64,000 nt of DNA from an uncultured Alphaproteobacteria bacterium (GCA_902595755.1 CACJRF010000004.1:1-64000); one strand, 5' to 3'; shown: positions 31,588-41,765, counted from the stretch's first letter. Notes: generated by a model from the letters alone, not told the origin. Translations and numbers: made by a program.

Positions 31588-32397
31588 AGAGAATATCTCA
31601 CCTTTTCCTTCAACTCTAGCATCCCCAAGGCTTCGTAAAAAAATATGCTTAGATTTAAAAATTTTTTTTTTCAATATTGTTTGAATATAGTTTTCTAATA
31701 ATTTTAAAAATGAATTTGAAGAATTGGAGGTTTCAGAAAAATGAGATTCAAGTTTAATTTTTGATAGAACTATTATCGTTCCTCTTTTGATAGAATTAGC
31801 AAAATTTCTTCCAGAAATTCTGCTAATTATAACTGTACCAGAAATTAAATTATTACATGAATAATCCCCAGATTTCCCTCCAACAAAAACTAACCCTCTT
31901 CTCATTTCGTAACATAAATAATCTTTTACATTTCCTAAAATAAATACTTCCCCTCCATTCATTCCCATCTTTTTGCCTGGTAGACTGGAGGCAAGAAATT
32001 TTCCTGCATTCTTTTTTATTAATAAAAATCCTCCCCTCATCTCAGCCCCTGCATAATTTTCTACAGAACCTGAAATAATTATTTTACCACTCTCCATTTT
32101 TGTTGCTACATATGAACCAATATCAGAATTTACATGAAGGGTATCATTATTCCATTTATATCCTATATATTTAAAATTAGAGTTGGTTTTTTGTAAAAAA
32201 ATCTCGTTGAAATTTTGTTTATTTTTTTCAATTTTAATTTTAAATATTTCACATAAGTTTTTCTGTTTATTTTTGTATAAAACCTTAATTTTTTTTAATT
32301 CATTAATATTAAAATCTGGATTGTTTACTTGACTCAAATTTTTAAGATTCAAACTACCCTCTATTACTATTTTAGTCTCAAGAAAAATTTTATTCAT
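31576..32397 (-). CDS. fhcC: Formyltransferase/hydrolase complex subunit C (formylmethanofuran dehydrogenase C homolog)
   Basis: Repeated GxxG beta-helix (SGSVENYAGAEMRGGFLLIKKNAGKFLASSLPGKKMGMNGGEVFILGNVKDYLCYEMRRGLVFVGGKSGDY). Confidence 0.92.
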   Translation of the reverse strand: MNKIFLETKIVIEGSLNLKNLSQVNNPDFNINELKKIKVLYKNKQKNLCEIFKIKIEKNKQNFNEIFLQKTNSNFKYIGYKWNNDTLHVNSDIGSYVATKMESGKIIISGSVENYAGAEMRGGFLLIKKNAGKFLASSLPGKKMGMNGGEVFILGNVKDYLCYEMRRGLVFVGGKSGDYSCNNLISGTVIISRISGRNFANSIKRGTIIVLSKIKLESHFSETSNSSNSFLKLLENYIQTILKKKIFKSKHIFLRSLGDARVEGKGEIFSLKP

Positions 32398-33284
32398 TTT
32401 AGTATTTCTTTTAAGTAAAAAAGATGTGGACCAAGTTTACCACCATAGTTGCCAGCTGAAATTTCTGTTATACCGGGAAACTTTCTTTTAATAATTGTTT
32501 TTATCCCAATCTTCATTGCGTTTGAAATATCATCAAATTTCAAGCCATCAATTACAATTTCTAGCACACAATTGACTCCTTTATTTATTTTTGACTTAAT
32601 AATTCCTTTAAGAGGGGGGCAATATTCTGAATTTGTTGAAGCAATTAAACTTTTGTACTTTGAACCTACCTTTGAGCCAGATCTAACAACACCCCCTGGA
32701 AAAGGTAGAATTATATTTTTTAATTTATTCATTTCGAGTACCGCCGCTTCTGCAGCTTTGAGAACATTATCAGTATCATTCCCCAAAATTAAAAAATTTC
32801 CACCTCCTATTGCCTTTGATTTATAGGCAAATTCTTCACAAAGAAATTCTCCATCCATTACTGGAATTCTCCAGTATCTTCTCCCACCTACAACCTTCGA
32901 TATTTGAAAACCATCACCGAAATATCTAAGAGAGTGTCCTAAGTTTATTTTGTCGTCACTATAGTTTCCTGAAAAAACAGATGTTGTAGGAGTTGTCATA
33001 ATACATTGACCCGTTCTATTTAAAACCTGCTTCTGAAGTTCAGTTGATGACATTGAGAAAATCAATACAGACACCCCTGGTCTTCTGTCAGGTGTATCAT
33101 CAGATTTCAATTCTTGTTCGATTCCAGCTTCGCATCCGCAAGCTATCACTGATGTTGCAAAACCACAGAATGATTTTGCAGCTTCTCTTGCCCATTTAAT
33201 ATTGTAGGCGGTAATTATAAGTCTTGACGCCTTCATAGGAAAAGCTTCAGCAAAGGTGTTTTCTATTTTTATCTTATTACGCAT
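32394..33284 (-). CDS. fhcD: Formylmethanofuran:tetrahydromethanopterin formyltransferase
   Basis: ENTFAEAFPMKASRLIITAYNIKWAREAAKSFCGFATSVIACGCEAGIEQEL; RPGVSVLIFSMSS. Confidence 0.95.
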   Translation of the reverse strand: MRNKIKIENTFAEAFPMKASRLIITAYNIKWAREAAKSFCGFATSVIACGCEAGIEQELKSDDTPDRRPGVSVLIFSMSSTELQKQVLNRTGQCIMTTPTTSVFSGNYSDDKINLGHSLRYFGDGFQISKVVGGRRYWRIPVMDGEFLCEEFAYKSKAIGGGNFLILGNDTDNVLKAAEAAVLEMNKLKNIILPFPGGVVRSGSKVGSKYKSLIASTNSEYCPPLKGIIKSKINKGVNCVLEIVIDGLKFDDISNAMKIGIKTIIKRKFPGITEISAGNYGGKLGPHLFYLKEILK

Positions 33285-34355
33285 TTAACTAAAAATTTTG
33301 TCGACTAACTCAGAATTTTCTAAGTAGTTACTTTTAAATTTTTTTGGTAACTTAATTACTTTACTTCCATCAGATCTTAAAACAAGACCGTCTGTATCAA
33401 TCCCAGGGGTTTTTGTTGGTATAAATATATCACTTATTCTTTTATCATCTAAATTTGGATTTCCTATTGAGATATTAATCTTAAACTTATGATCGAAAGA
33501 TTTTTTAGAGAAATTTGAAATTAAGAATTGAACTTCTTTTCTCTTTTTAACTTCTGATAATTCTAATTCATAAGGTTCAAAGTTTATTCCCCAATCAGTA
33601 AAATTTAATGGGCCTGGAAAACCGGATTTCACTAAACATGAGTTAACAAAACCAGCCGAGTTATTTAATCCACAAATTCGTGAGATCTTTATATTTTTAT
33701 TTTCTTGATTTAAACTTTGTAATCCTCTCATAATCACTTCATTTGTTAAAAGCGTATTTGAACTTGATAGAATGAAAACTGGATAGTTTGATCGAGAGAT
33801 TCTGTTACTGATTTCTCCAATATTTCCGTAATTAATTTTATTGATACCATTTATGAAACTAAAAATATCTTTAGCAACTATTGTATTTGAAAATTTTTTT
33901 TTATCTTTAGAAGCAACACAAAAAATTTTATTAGAGATTTTCCTTTTATCCCATCGTAAAAAATCCAAAAAGGTTTTGAAAGTATCTTCTTCAATATCAC
34001 CAAAAATAATTAATAAATCTGCTCTATTTTTTAATTCGTTTAGAGAAACAAGAGACCCCCCAAATTTTTGGAAAGGTAGATAAAAATTATTTATTTCGTT
34101 TTGGTTTGAATGATTCATAGAAAATCTCTTTTTTTCAGAAATCTCTATTACTTTATCGATAGTTTTTAAATCACAGCTTACATTGGAAAAATGTACTTCT
34201 TTTTTCTTAATTTTTTTTTTTATTAATTTAATAGCCTCATCTAATGTCGCCTTTTTTCCATTAATGAGAGGTGAGGCATCAGAATTAAAATCTTTCATCT
34301 TCCTTGGATTAATAACTTCTCCAAATATAAATAACTGATCAATCTCATTCATCAT
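33285..34355 (-). CDS. fhcB: Formyltransferase/hydrolase complex subunit B (formylmethanofuran dehydrogenase B homolog)
   Basis: NGKKATLDEAIKLIKK; FGGSLVSLNELKNRADLLIIFGD; FIPTKTPGIDTDGLVLRSDGSKVIKL; operon with fhcD/fhcC. Confidence 0.88.
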   Translation of the reverse strand: MMNEIDQLFIFGEVINPRKMKDFNSDASPLINGKKATLDEAIKLIKKKIKKKEVHFSNVSCDLKTIDKVIEISEKKRFSMNHSNQNEINNFYLPFQKFGGSLVSLNELKNRADLLIIFGDIEEDTFKTFLDFLRWDKRKISNKIFCVASKDKKKFSNTIVAKDIFSFINGINKINYGNIGEISNRISRSNYPVFILSSSNTLLTNEVIMRGLQSLNQENKNIKISRICGLNNSAGFVNSCLVKSGFPGPLNFTDWGINFEPYELELSEVKKRKEVQFLISNFSKKSFDHKFKINISIGNPNLDDKRISDIFIPTKTPGIDTDGLVLRSDGSKVIKLPKKFKSNYLENSELVDKIFS

Positions 34356-34732
34356 TTTTTTTCATATTTAACGTAAGCAAACCTTGGATCAGAGGGAGTT
34401 CCTTCTAATGATGATTCTTCGTTTTTTGGATTCCATAGTATGAAATCATCAATTTTTTTTGCTAGATCGAAATCAAGCTGAGTTATACCTTTTTTTGCAT
34501 GATTCATTAATTTAACTTCAACAAATGCATATGATATTTGAAGATCTGGATGATGCCAAGCTGCTTCTGCTAGATGTCCAATTGAATTAACAACCATTAG
34601 TGTTGACTTCCAACTATGAGTTTTAAAAGTTTTTCTAATCCATTTACCATCGTATGACCATCCATCTAATTTATTATTAATATAATCTCTAACCTCTTGA
34701 TCGGTGAAAACATTTATCGACTTATCATTCAT
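34352..34732 (-). CDS. 4a-hydroxytetrahydrobiopterin dehydratase (PCD/DcoH) family
   Basis: LDGWSYDGKWIRKTF...NSIGHLAEAAWHHPDLQISYAFVEVKLMNHAKKGITQLDFDLAKKID. Confidence 0.88.
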   Translation of the reverse strand: MNDKSINVFTDQEVRDYINNKLDGWSYDGKWIRKTFKTHSWKSTLMVVNSIGHLAEAAWHHPDLQISYAFVEVKLMNHAKKGITQLDFDLAKKIDDFILWNPKNEESSLEGTPSDPRFAYVKYEKK

Positions 34733-34832
34733 CTTTCATACCTTTGCTAGTGTGTTAATTTTTTACTTTTGAATAAAAATATTCCTAATTATTACTTAAA
34801 AGTATATTAATGTAAAAATAAAGAAAGAATTT

Positions 34833-35792
34833 ATGAAATTATTTTCTCCTGCAAGGATACATTTAGGTTTTTTAGAGTTAGATCAAACTCTTCCACGTTT
34901 TTTTGGTAGTTTAGGTCTTACAGTTTCAAACTTTTGTTTTGAGGTACATATATCTAAATCAAAAAACTTAAGTATCGTTACAGAACATAAAAAACTTAAG
35001 AAAAAAACATTAGAAATATTTTTAAAGTTCAAAAAAAAATACAATGTAAATTTTTGTAAGATAAAAATAAAAAAAATTATTCCTTCGCATGTCGGTCTTG
35101 GTTCTGGAACTCAGTTTTGCCTAACAATTGGATATTTAATTTCTAAAATAAATAACCTTGATATATCTATTGATGAGATTGCTTTATTTTTAAACAGGGG
35201 TAATCGTTCAGGTATAGGTGTTCAATCTTTCAAACAAGGTGGGTTTACAATAGATATTGGAAAAAAAAAGGGAACCAATAATATACCTTTGAAATTAATG
35301 AACATAAAATGGCCCCAAGACTGGAAAATTATTTTATTATTTGATTTAAAAGGCGAAAATATATTTGGTGAAAATGAAATAAATAAGTTTGAGGAAGTTA
35401 ATAAGAGATATAAATCAAAGTTTAACTATAACTATTCAACTTTATTTCTTAAAATCTTACCAGGTATTATGGAAAAGGACTTCAAAAGCTTTGCAGAAGG
35501 AATTCAATTAATTCAGAGCAATATGTCAGAAATTTTTTATAAAAACTCAAAAAAATTTTCCAGTAAAAACATTAGTTATATATTTGATTATTTAAGAAAT
35601 AAAAAAATTACGGGTTTTGGTCAATCATCATGGGGACCCACCGGATTTATTTTTTGTGAGAATTCAAAAAAAAGAAATCAGTTGTTAAATTCGATAGAAA
35701 AATATATTACTTTAAAAAAATTAAATGGGGTTAATCTCGTTAAAATAAATGGAAGAAATAAAGGAAAATTTTTAACTAAGGATAATTTATGA
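34833..35792 (+). CDS. mptG: Beta-ribofuranosylaminobenzene 5'-phosphate synthase-like (GHMP family)
   Basis: FSPARIHLGFLELDQTLPRFFGSLGLTV; IPSHVGLGSGTQFCLTIG; GFGQSSWGPTGFIF. Confidence 0.88.
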   Translation: MKLFSPARIHLGFLELDQTLPRFFGSLGLTVSNFCFEVHISKSKNLSIVTEHKKLKKKTLEIFLKFKKKYNVNFCKIKIKKIIPSHVGLGSGTQFCLTIGYLISKINNLDISIDEIALFLNRGNRSGIGVQSFKQGGFTIDIGKKKGTNNIPLKLMNIKWPQDWKIILLFDLKGENIFGENEINKFEEVNKRYKSKFNYNYSTLFLKILPGIMEKDFKSFAEGIQLIQSNMSEIFYKNSKKFSSKNISYIFDYLRNKKITGFGQSSWGPTGFIFCENSKKRNQLLNSIEKYITLKKLNGVNLVKINGRNKGKFLTKDNL

Positions 35793-36685
35793 GCAAAAAA
35801 AATATTTTACATATGATTAGTCCACAAGAAAATGTAAGCCCCTTTGATGTAAATATGGCTTGTGATGCTGGCTACGATGTCGTAATACCCTACACAAGCG
35901 TGAACCTAACAGATGTTAAAGGTCTAGTTCAAGATGCGATATTTTCTAGATCAGTCAATAACGCAAAAAAAACTGGTGTTTTTATTTGTGGTAAAGATGC
36001 CTCATTGGCTTTGGACATGATGGATGTTGCAAAAAAGTCAATGGTTCCTCCTTTTGAAATATCAGTCTTTCCCGATCCTGCTGGATCATTCACTACTGCC
36101 GCTGCAATGGTTGCATGTACAGAAAAGACTTTGAAAGACAAGTTTCAAACTGACCTTAATAAAAAAAAAATAATGATCTATGGAGGTAAGGGTATAGTTG
36201 GAGGTATTTCAGCAATTATGTGTGCACAGAATGGCTCAGATTGTACTATAATAGGTTACGATGGTATTAAAAATGTTCAAAAAAAAGCTGAGGAGTATAA
36301 ATCTAGATTTGGTGTTGACATAAAACCAGGTGATGGTTCTTCTGACGAAATGAATTCGTCATTTCTTCCTGAAGCAGATATAATTTTTTGCGCTGCAAGG
36401 GCTGGAACCCAAGTTCTAAGCAAACAACAACTAAGTATAGCCAAAAATACTTTGGTTTTAGCAGATGTTAATGCTGTACCTCCAGCAGGACTTGAAGGTG
36501 TAGGTATCAAGGATGATAACCAAAAACATGATTGTGGCGGTCTTTCAATTGGTCCACTAACATCAGGGGATATCAAAGTGAAAACTCAATATAAAATGTT
36601 TGAGAAAATGTGTTCAACAGATAAGCCATTATATCTAAATTTTGATGAAGCTCTAAAAACAGCTAGACAAATATTAGAAATATAA
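35789..36685 (+). CDS. mtdB: NAD(P)-dependent methylene-tetrahydromethanopterin dehydrogenase
   Basis: ILHMISPQENVSPFDVNMACDAGYDVVIPYTSVNLTDVKGLVQDAIFSR; YGGKGIVGGISAIM. Confidence 0.95.
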   Translation: MSKKNILHMISPQENVSPFDVNMACDAGYDVVIPYTSVNLTDVKGLVQDAIFSRSVNNAKKTGVFICGKDASLALDMMDVAKKSMVPPFEISVFPDPAGSFTTAAAMVACTEKTLKDKFQTDLNKKKIMIYGGKGIVGGISAIMCAQNGSDCTIIGYDGIKNVQKKAEEYKSRFGVDIKPGDGSSDEMNSSFLPEADIIFCAARAGTQVLSKQQLSIAKNTLVLADVNAVPPAGLEGVGIKDDNQKHDCGGLSIGPLTSGDIKVKTQYKMFEKMCSTDKPLYLNFDEALKTARQILEI

Positions 36686-36705
36686 CAAAAAATAAAGAAA
36701 TAATA

Positions 36706-37791
36706 TTGATATCCTCTGCATGTGAGGATTTAAGTTTTTATTTTTTTACAATGAATTACGATGTATATGCAATCCATAAATATAATTCCTCGTTGATCCA
36801 TAAATACTGTAAAAAAAATTATATAATCAAAGATAATTGCTACCAAAAAATAACAAATATTATAAATGAAATAGACCCTTTTCAGAAAATGGAAATTTTG
36901 ATTGGTTCAGGTTTTATTGAGGAAATTCAAAATAATAAATTGATTGGAAATCGTTTAAATCGTGGAAATAAACCTTCAATTATTCATGATATAAAGAGTA
37001 AAAAATTTTTCCACATGATGGCTAAAAATAATATCAATCATCCGGATTGGAAATTAAAAGCTAAACCAAATAATGGATGGCTTATTAAATCCCACAGTTC
37101 ATTTGGTGGACAAAAAGTTTGGTCAAATTACAGTCAAGACAATTTAACAGAAGAAATTTATTTTCAAAAGATTATTATTGGTCAGCACATATCTGTTCAA
37201 TTTTTAGTTGAAAAAACTAAAATTAAGATCCTTTGTTTTTGTAAACAACATTTTTTGCAAGAAGAATCTAGGCCATTTATAATTAGCGGCATAACTACGA
37301 TAAGCTTGAAAGAAAAAATTAAAAGAAAAATGCTATCTATTACCGAAAAAATTTCAAAATTTTATTCGTTGAATGGCCTTAACAGTATTGACACAGTTAT
37401 CGATAGTGATGAAAAGGTTTATCTAATAGAAATTAACCCAAGACCAGGTCTAGCATTAAAATTGTTATCCAAAATATATGGAAAAAAATTATTTGAGATT
37501 GATTCAAAATTAAATAAAAAGATTCCAAATCTTGGAACAGTAATTATTTATAGTCCAAAGAATTTTATTTATAAAAATTGTAATAGAAGTTTTTTAATTT
37601 ATTTAAAAAATTCGAACCAATATTCTGAACTTCCGTATAAAAATGATCACCTTAGAAAAGGTTCCCCTATTTGTTTAAAACACTTTAGTTTTTCAAAAAA
37701 TGAAAATTTAGAAGAAAAATTTAAAAAAATAACGTATAAGTTTCTTAAAAATCTGTTGTATGAAAATAAGTATAAATCAAATATCGTTTAA
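36706..37791 (+). CDS. ATP-grasp protein of the H4MPT cluster (start uncertain, may extend upstream to about 36682)
   Basis: PNNGWLIKSHSSFGGQKVW; YLIEINPRPGLALKLL ATP-grasp motifs; in-frame upstream KEIILISSACED completes a beta1 strand. Confidence 0.78.
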   Translation: MISSACEDLSFYFFTMNYDVYAIHKYNSSLIHKYCKKNYIIKDNCYQKITNIINEIDPFQKMEILIGSGFIEEIQNNKLIGNRLNRGNKPSIIHDIKSKKFFHMMAKNNINHPDWKLKAKPNNGWLIKSHSSFGGQKVWSNYSQDNLTEEIYFQKIIIGQHISVQFLVEKTKIKILCFCKQHFLQEESRPFIISGITTISLKEKIKRKMLSITEKISKFYSLNGLNSIDTVIDSDEKVYLIEINPRPGLALKLLSKIYGKKLFEIDSKLNKKIPNLGTVIIYSPKNFIYKNCNRSFLIYLKNSNQYSELPYKNDHLRKGSPICLKHFSFSKNENLEEKFKKITYKFLKNLLYENKYKSNIV

Positions 37792-38713
37792 CATAGTAAA
37801 AAATCTCATTAAGAACTCGGATAAACTTCAATTAAAAGTTAAAACAGGTGCTTTAGATTGTACAATAATTGATGCTGGTATTAACACTCCAGGATCAATT
37901 GAAGCTGGCCTATTAATATCTGAAGTTTGTCTCGGAGGCCTTGGTAGAGTTTCGATTACCCCTTCAAATTTTTTTGATGATTCGACAATTATGCAGATAA
38001 GTATTCACTCAGCTCATCCTGTATTAGCTTGTCTGGGGTCGCAATATGCTGGCTGGAGCTTGAGTTCAGGTGATTTTTTTTCTCTAGGATCTGGTCCAGT
38101 GAGATCAATCGCTCAAAAGGAAGAAATTTTTAATGTTTTAAAATATACCGATAATTATGAAGAAACAGTAACCATACTGGAAGTTGATAAAGAGCCTCCA
38201 GTAGAAATAGTACAAAAAGTGTCAGAGGATTGTAAAATAAAATCTAAAAATTTAGTTTTTGTTTTAACACCTACAACTTCAGTTGCGGGAAATATTCAGG
38301 TAGTGGCAAGAGTGCTTGAGGTAGCCATTCATAAAATACACGAATTAGGATTTCCTCTTGAAAGAATAGAAAGTGGCTTCGGAACAGCACCACTGCCTCC
38401 GCTGGGAAAGAATTTTGTTTCTGCAATGGGCCGGACAAATGACTCGATTATTTATGGTGGTAATGTACAACTAGTAGTAAACGGACCGGAGAATGATCTA
38501 ATTAACTTGGCAAAAGACCTTCCAAGCTCAAACTCAAAAGATTATGGGAAAACTTTTAAAAAAATATTCGAGGAATATAATCAAGATTTTTATAAGATTG
38601 ATGGATCTCTATTTAGCCCAGCCAGAGTAATTATAAATTCTAAGGAATCTGGAAAAGTATATAATTCAGGAAATATTAATAAAGAAATTATCAAAAGTTC
38701 TTTTGAATCCTAA
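37760..38713 (+). CDS. mch: Methenyltetrahydromethanopterin cyclohydrolase
   Basis: TGALDCTIIDAGINTPGSIEAGLLISEVCLGGLGRVSI; LGSGPVRSIAQKE; ESGFGTAPLPPLGKNFVSAMGRTNDSIIYGG. Confidence 0.97.
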   Translation: MKISINQISFNIVKNLIKNSDKLQLKVKTGALDCTIIDAGINTPGSIEAGLLISEVCLGGLGRVSITPSNFFDDSTIMQISIHSAHPVLACLGSQYAGWSLSSGDFFSLGSGPVRSIAQKEEIFNVLKYTDNYEETVTILEVDKEPPVEIVQKVSEDCKIKSKNLVFVLTPTTSVAGNIQVVARVLEVAIHKIHELGFPLERIESGFGTAPLPPLGKNFVSAMGRTNDSIIYGGNVQLVVNGPENDLINLAKDLPSSNSKDYGKTFKKIFEEYNQDFYKIDGSLFSPARVIINSKESGKVYNSGNINKEIIKSSFES

Positions 38714-38715
38714 CT

Positions 38716-39597
38716 ATGTTTCAGACTGCAATAATATCTGATGTACATGATTGGCATACAGAAAAAATTGAATTTTTTCTTAAAAAAAATGAATGCAATG
38801 TAACTAGATTGAAATTCTGTGATATAGAACTTAATTTTAATGAAAATAAAAATTTTTTTTTCAATAAAAATATCCAGAAACTTGACGCTGTATGGGTTCG
38901 ATTTTTAAATGGACAGTCCTTAGAAGAAATTACTACAAAACTCACCTACTTACACCTATTGAGCGAGCTAAATATTTATGTTCATAACTCTGCAATAACA
39001 ATAGAAAAAACTGTTGATAAAGTTAGAAGTTCTGGGTTGTTAAAAATAAATAGAATACTCTCTCCAGATACTCATATTTGGATTAGTGGAAAGAAAAAAA
39101 AAATTATTAAAAAAGATTCACTTTTAAAGCCTATTTTTGGTTCACAAGGTAAGGGTATAATATTAGTTAAAAAAAATACAAATCTAAGTGAGATGAAAAG
39201 TTCAGGTAATGTATTTTATTTGCAAAATTTCGTAGGTGAAATTAGGGATCAAAAGTTTTCTGACTTAAGAGTCCTTGTGAGTAATCATAAAGTGATTGCT
39301 TCAATGGAAAGAGAATCAGAGAGTTTTTTAACAAATGTTTACCAAGGAGCCTCTTATCATAGAGTACAAATTAGTAGCGAAATTGTAAAACTTAGCGAAA
39401 AAATATCTAGGATATTTAAATTAGGTTATGGAGGTATAGATATAAAGATTATTAAAAAAAAAAACTTTGTTCTTGAAATTAACAGTATTCCATCATGGAA
39501 GAATATTAATAAACTTTATAAAAAGGATTTATCAGAGAAATTAGTCCAAGATTTTATAAAAATCATTAAAAATTTTAAAAAATGTCAGACCAACTAA
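38716..39597 (+). CDS. RimK-like ATP-grasp protein (orf5 of methylotrophic H4MPT clusters)
   Basis: LLKPIFGSQGKGIILV; SDLRVLVSNHKVIASMERES; GYGGIDIKII..FVLEINSIPSWKNI; position mch-orf5-orf7-fae. Confidence 0.85.
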   Translation: MFQTAIISDVHDWHTEKIEFFLKKNECNVTRLKFCDIELNFNENKNFFFNKNIQKLDAVWVRFLNGQSLEEITTKLTYLHLLSELNIYVHNSAITIEKTVDKVRSSGLLKINRILSPDTHIWISGKKKKIIKKDSLLKPIFGSQGKGIILVKKNTNLSEMKSSGNVFYLQNFVGEIRDQKFSDLRVLVSNHKVIASMERESESFLTNVYQGASYHRVQISSEIVKLSEKISRIFKLGYGGIDIKIIKKKNFVLEINSIPSWKNINKLYKKDLSEKLVQDFIKIIKNFKKCQTN

Positions 39598-40430
39598 AAA
39601 CTATATATCTGGAATCATGTTTAGAAGAACTAAAAGTAAATAAACCAGGAAATCATAGTTTAAATTCAAAAATTATGGGGATGTATTCTGAAAAGTTTTT
39701 ACTTGTTTCAAAAATTTCAGCAAAATTTTTAGTAAAAAAAAATCTTTCTCTCGGAGAAATGATTTTTTCTTCAACTAAAAAATGTATCGATTCAATTAAT
39801 TCAAATTATAATTTGGGAATTATATTGTTATGCGCTCCGTTAATGAAAGCGTTATTAAACAAGCCTGTTAACCTTAGAAAAGAGCTAAAAAAAGTAATTA
39901 AGAATACCGGAGTCCCTGAAAGTAATTTAATCATTGATGCAATCAAGTATGCTAACCCAAGTGGGCTTAAAAAATATAAAGGTATCTCAAATGTACTTGA
40001 GAAAAAACAAGAAGAAAGAAAAATTCATGAAATAATGCTAATTTCATCCTTATGGGACAGAATATCTCAGTGTTATGTAGATAACTACTCAGAGATTTTT
40101 GATTTTGGATTACCATTTTTTAGTAGCTTAAAAAAAAAAATATCTAGAGAAAAAGCAATTCAAATGCTTTATTTAGAATATGCATCTAAATCTCCAGATA
40201 GCCATCTGTTAAGAAAATTTGGTACTTGTAAGGCTATTGCGGTAATGAAAATGTTGAGAATGTTAAGTCTTAAAATTTTTAGAAATCCTTATAAAGATTT
40301 TGATTATCAAATAAAATCAATGGATGCTTATTTAAAGAATTTTAATTATAATCCAGGAACATGTGCAGATTTAACAGTTACTACCTTGCTAATAGATAAA
40401 ATAAAGGATATATTCAAAGTTCAATTATAA
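39582..40430 (+). CDS. Triphosphoribosyl-dephospho-CoA synthase-like protein (orf7 of H4MPT clusters)
   Basis: [61 protein letters not shown]. Confidence 0.85.
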   Translation: MSDQLKTIYLESCLEELKVNKPGNHSLNSKIMGMYSEKFLLVSKISAKFLVKKNLSLGEMIFSSTKKCIDSINSNYNLGIILLCAPLMKALLNKPVNLRKELKKVIKNTGVPESNLIIDAIKYANPSGLKKYKGISNVLEKKQEERKIHEIMLISSLWDRISQCYVDNYSEIFDFGLPFFSSLKKKISREKAIQMLYLEYASKSPDSHLLRKFGTCKAIAVMKMLRMLSLKIFRNPYKDFDYQIKSMDAYLKNFNYNPGTCADLTVTTLLIDKIKDIFKVQL

Positions 40431-40455
40431 ACATTTTTTAAAAATTGGAGGAAAA

Positions 40456-40965
40456 ATGGCAAAAATCACAAAAATGCTTGTTGGCGAATCACTTGTTGGT
40501 GACGGTAACGAAGTTGCTCATATTGACCTTATTATTGGTCCTAGAGGAACCCCAGCTGAAACTGCCTTTGCAAATGCTTTAACTAATAATAAAGACGGAT
40601 TTACAGCGCTTTTAGCCGTAGTTGCACCTAATTTAATGACTAAGCCTGCAACTTGTATGTTTAATAAGGTAACAATTAAAGGGGCAAAACAAGCCGTCCA
40701 AATGTTTGGTCCAGCACAACATGGAGTTGCTAAAGCCGTCATGGATTGTGTTGCCGAAGGAACAATACCTGAAGATGAGGCTGACAATTTATTTATCTCA
40801 GTTGGTGTTTTCATACATTGGCTAGCTGAAGATGATAAGAAAATCCAAGAATATAACTATACAGCTACAAAAGAATCTATAGAAAGAGCTATTTCTGGGG
40901 AACCAAAAACAAGTGAAGTTGTTTCTCAAAAAGACACTGCAGAACATCCTTTTGCAGCTAAGTGA
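40456..40965 (+). CDS. fae: Formaldehyde-activating enzyme
   Basis: [55 protein letters not shown]. Confidence 0.97.
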   Translation: MAKITKMLVGESLVGDGNEVAHIDLIIGPRGTPAETAFANALTNNKDGFTALLAVVAPNLMTKPATCMFNKVTIKGAKQAVQMFGPAQHGVAKAVMDCVAEGTIPEDEADNLFISVGVFIHWLAEDDKKIQEYNYTATKESIERAISGEPKTSEVVSQKDTAEHPFAAK

Positions 40966-40977
40966 AGTTCATCCAAC

Positions 40978-41049
40978 ATGAAGCCATCGGAAAAGGCTAG
41001 AGGTGGTGGATGGCTTTCAAGGTTGCTCTCATTTTTCAAGGGTAATTAG
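40978..41049 (+). CDS. Possible 23-aa peptide MKPSEKARGGGWLSRLLSFFKGN downstream of fae
   Basis: ATG..TAG ORF occupying 72 of the 84 nt between the fae stop and the convergent gene stop; no strong SD. Confidence 0.35.
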   Translation: MKPSEKARGGGWLSRLLSFFKGN

Positions 41050-41751
41050 CTAAGTTATTGGGGGCAAATTATTTGCTCCCTTCAACTTTTTATGTATCAT
41101 ATCAGACACCAAGACGCCTTTGAACCCAAAATATTGAAGTCTCTTGAGATCACATTTATTTTTCACACCACCAGCAAGAAAACAATTATTTTGACAAACC
41201 AGGTTTTTAAGTTTGTTTAAAACACTATAATTTACCCCTCTACCACCGGTTCTTTTTACAAACATAAAAATTAAGTTTAACTTTGCTTTCTCTTGAAAAA
41301 ACCTACCAATCCATTTGCTCTCTGATCCATTGAAATCTATTGAAAAAAAAAAATTCTTTTTTTGCAATAAATCCTTTAGTCTATAGTTCCTTATACTTTC
41401 AGTCCCTAAAACAAAGCTATAATTGTTTAATTTATGATTTTCTAAATATTTATTATAATTGTAAATTACAATAGGATAATTAAAACCAGCATCGAGTAAA
41501 AAATTTATATTTGGGAATGAATAAAAGATCTTCTTTATTAATTTTTTATTATCCTTTTTCATAGCTAATGCATCAAGATCAGCAATGTAAACAGTATTAA
41601 TCTTAAATTTTTTGATAACAGTATTTATGAGAAATAGTGGGCAGGAAAAATCATTATTATTTAATGATAGTTTTTTATAGTTTAATCTTAATCCAGCATA
41701 GGCTTTTACAACTTTTTCTTTTCTGATATCAATTGCTAGGATTAATTTCAT
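41050..41751 (-). CDS. HisA-like TIM-barrel protein of the H4MPT cluster
   Basis: MKLILAIDIRKEKVVKAYAGLR; VYIADLDALAMKKDN; FLAGGVKNKCDLKRLQYFGFKGVLVSDMIHKK. Confidence 0.8.
   Translation of the reverse strand: MKLILAIDIRKEKVVKAYAGLRLNYKKLSLNNNDFSCPLFLINTVIKKFKINTVYIADLDALAMKKDNKKLIKKIFYSFPNINFLLDAGFNYPIVIYNYNKYLENHKLNNYSFVLGTESIRNYRLKDLLQKKNFFFSIDFNGSESKWIGRFFQEKAKLNLIFMFVKRTGGRGVNYSVLNKLKNLVCQNNCFLAGGVKNKCDLKRLQYFGFKGVLVSDMIHKKLKGANNLPPIT
41060..41090 (+). terminator. Rho-independent-like terminator of the mptG-fae transcript
   Basis: GGGGGCAAATTATTTGCTCCC hairpin followed by TTCAACTTTTT. Confidence 0.6.
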
Positions 41752-41765
41752 TAATAAATATATAT

